Shown one piece after another: positions 52,658 to 53,107 of a stretch of DNA of 53,107 nucleotides. This DNA comes from Methanosarcinaceae archaeon (GTDB taxonomy: Archaea > Halobacteriota > Methanosarcinia > Methanosarcinales > Methanosarcinaceae): the NCBI GenBank assembly GCA_023544565.1, contig JAMJFS010000011.1:1-53107 (forward strand). Reading direction: 5' to 3'. Position 1 is the stretch's first letter; every line of letters starts with the position of its first letter. Below the pieces are notes generated by a model. The model was not told the DNA's origin. It saw nothing but the letters and a program-made list of their open reading frames with translations, and ran no database searches. The position numbers and the translations under genes were made by a program.

Positions 52658-52686
52658 GTGGACTCCTGTCCACTTTAATATTTTTT
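52658..52686 (+). terminator. Terminator of pan
   Basis: GTGGAC/GTCCAC stem at 52658-52663 and 52668-52673 with a TCCT loop, followed by TTTAATATTTTTT. It begins one or two bases after the pan stop codon. Confidence 0.85.
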
Positions 52687-52687
52687 G

Positions 52688-52794
52688 TAGTATATGTTTT
52701 ATAAACATGTAGTGCGAGTTAATGCGAACGAAGTGAGCATTTTCTCGTAGTATATAATTTATAGAATTATGTATTGCGGTTTAACGCGAACGAA
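52688..52794 (+). repeat. Diverged 60-bp tandem duplication upstream of tRNA-Glu
   Basis: Two copies starting at 52688 and 52748 share TAGTATAT, an A/T core with TTTATA, ATGTA-TGCG and TTAA(T/C)GCGAACGAA at matching offsets. The second copy stops being alike after GCGAACGAA. Each copy contains a TATA-like box, so both could act as promoters toward the tRNA gene. Confidence 0.6.
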
Positions 52795-52848
52795 AGTTTA
52801 ATAATGCTTAAGTTACTTTTGCATATGTTGTCAGGCGATATTCATACT

Positions 52849-52923
52849 GCTCCGATAGTGTAGCACGGCCAATCATGCTGGACTCTCACTCCTGCGACTG
52901 GGGTTCAAATCCCCATCGGAGCA
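52849..52923 (+). tRNA. tRNA-Glu (anticodon CTC)
   Basis: 75 nt folding into a standard cloverleaf: acceptor GCTCCGA/TCGGAGC, T arm TGGGG-TTCAAAT-CCCCA and anticodon loop CTCTCAC with CTC at 34-36, followed by discriminator A. CCA is not encoded. The anticodon stem CTGGA/TCCTG has a U-U mismatch at 28-42 where related archaeal tRNA-Glu genes usually have G-C. D-arm sequence GTGTAGCACGGCCAATCAT is typical of archaeal tRNA-Glu. Confidence 0.93.
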
Positions 52924-53047
52924 CTATAGACTTTTTTCACATCATCAGTTTACTATCAATTGTAACATTTTTCATTACTTGTCATTGTAACATGAAGTGC
53001 AAACACTGTTATAGCAGCATTTCATTTTTTGTATTTATTTAGATGGT

Positions 53048-53107
53048 CTAAAGTTGTGTTGCATCATCTGGAAATCCAGCTTTGTTTATGCGTTCACACT
53101 TTGGACA
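53048..53107 (-). CDS. C-terminal end of a gene running off the window
   Basis: On the minus strand the last 57 coding bases read CPKCERINKAGFPDDATQL and a TAG stop at 53048-53050. A CPKC pair suggests the second half of a zinc ribbon or a Cys-rich tail. Too short to name. 52924-53047 shows no other feature. Confidence 0.4.
   Translation of the reverse strand, partial: CPKCERINKAGFPDDATQL

Noticed and set aside
52849-52923. tRNA-Glu as an integration site of a mobile element
   Set aside because: No duplicated tRNA 3' end, integrase or phage gene is visible within the window.

Overview
The window is archaeal. It carries archaeal-type PheS and TrpS, aIF2 beta and gamma, L10e, S24e, S27ae, Rpo7, Spt4, Kae1 and Bud32, a proteasome-activating nucleotidase, Mre11/Rad50, archaeosine synthase (RaSEA type), GTP cyclohydrolase MptA, a GTP-dependent dephospho-CoA kinase, and the chromosomal protein MC1. 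MC1, MptA, archaeal type IV pilins, a PGF-pre-PGF surface protein and a bacterial-type UvrB together point to a Methanosarcinales-type euryarchaeon (methanogen or ANME relative). No methanogenesis enzyme lies in the window, so the physiology is not shown. Gene starts mix good GGAGG/GAGG ribosome binding sites, TTG/GTG starts and probable leaderless messages.

Layout. 0.1-8.1 kb (mostly minus): pheS, trpS, a small orphan gene, a radical SAM gene paired with a KaiC-like ATPase, aIF2 beta with TRAM domain, L10e and a DUF1786 protein. 8.1-13 kb (plus): MoaB; an operon of two degenerate KaiC-like proteins (one fused to a small GTPase) plus a Roadblock/LC7 protein; a YhbY RNA-binding protein; a MagIII-like DNA glycosylase; and an archaeal homologue of the human nuclease CDIN1 (C15orf41). 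13-17.1 kb (minus): the mre11-rad50 operon. 17.2-20.3 kb: a small CMD protein and a GATase-like protein, then a scar where 3' fragments of a transposase and a methyltransferase meet head to head. 20.3-30.9 kb: GNAT/M20 peptidase pair, methionine aminopeptidase, a nucleotidyltransferase-domain protein, DUF2098, an unknown protein plus zinc ribbon upstream-linked to mptA, MC1, argB, raSEA-guaAB, DUF1622. 31.1-34.6 kb: the classic archaeal cluster aIF2 gamma, FCF1-like PIN, Rpo7, Spt4, DUF359, S24e, S27ae. 34.7-41.4 kb: a large surface subtilase, then kae1, bud32, XTP pyrophosphatase and a membrane-anchored protein. 41.8-46.3 kb: 2'-5' RNA ligase, diadenylate cyclase, a decayed UPF0175/PIN toxin-antitoxin pair, two pilins and a DUF5371 protein. 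46.9-53.1 kb: an orphan ABC ATPase, uvrB, a Pro/Gln-rich winged-helix protein with a structured leader, PAN, tRNA-Glu and a partial gene.

The most unusual signals are four. (1) The KaiC-like/GTPase/Roadblock operon at 8.9-11.1 kb. (2) A roughly 150-nt leader before the Pro/Gln-rich gene at 50.1-50.9 kb, holding two adjacent hairpins with different stems but the same 13-nt loop sequence. (3) A family of palindromes in inverted pairs, three of them spaced 196-198 bp apart, all lying between convergent genes. (4) The CDIN1 homologue next to a DNA glycosylase. All functional calls come from reading the sequence without database searches.
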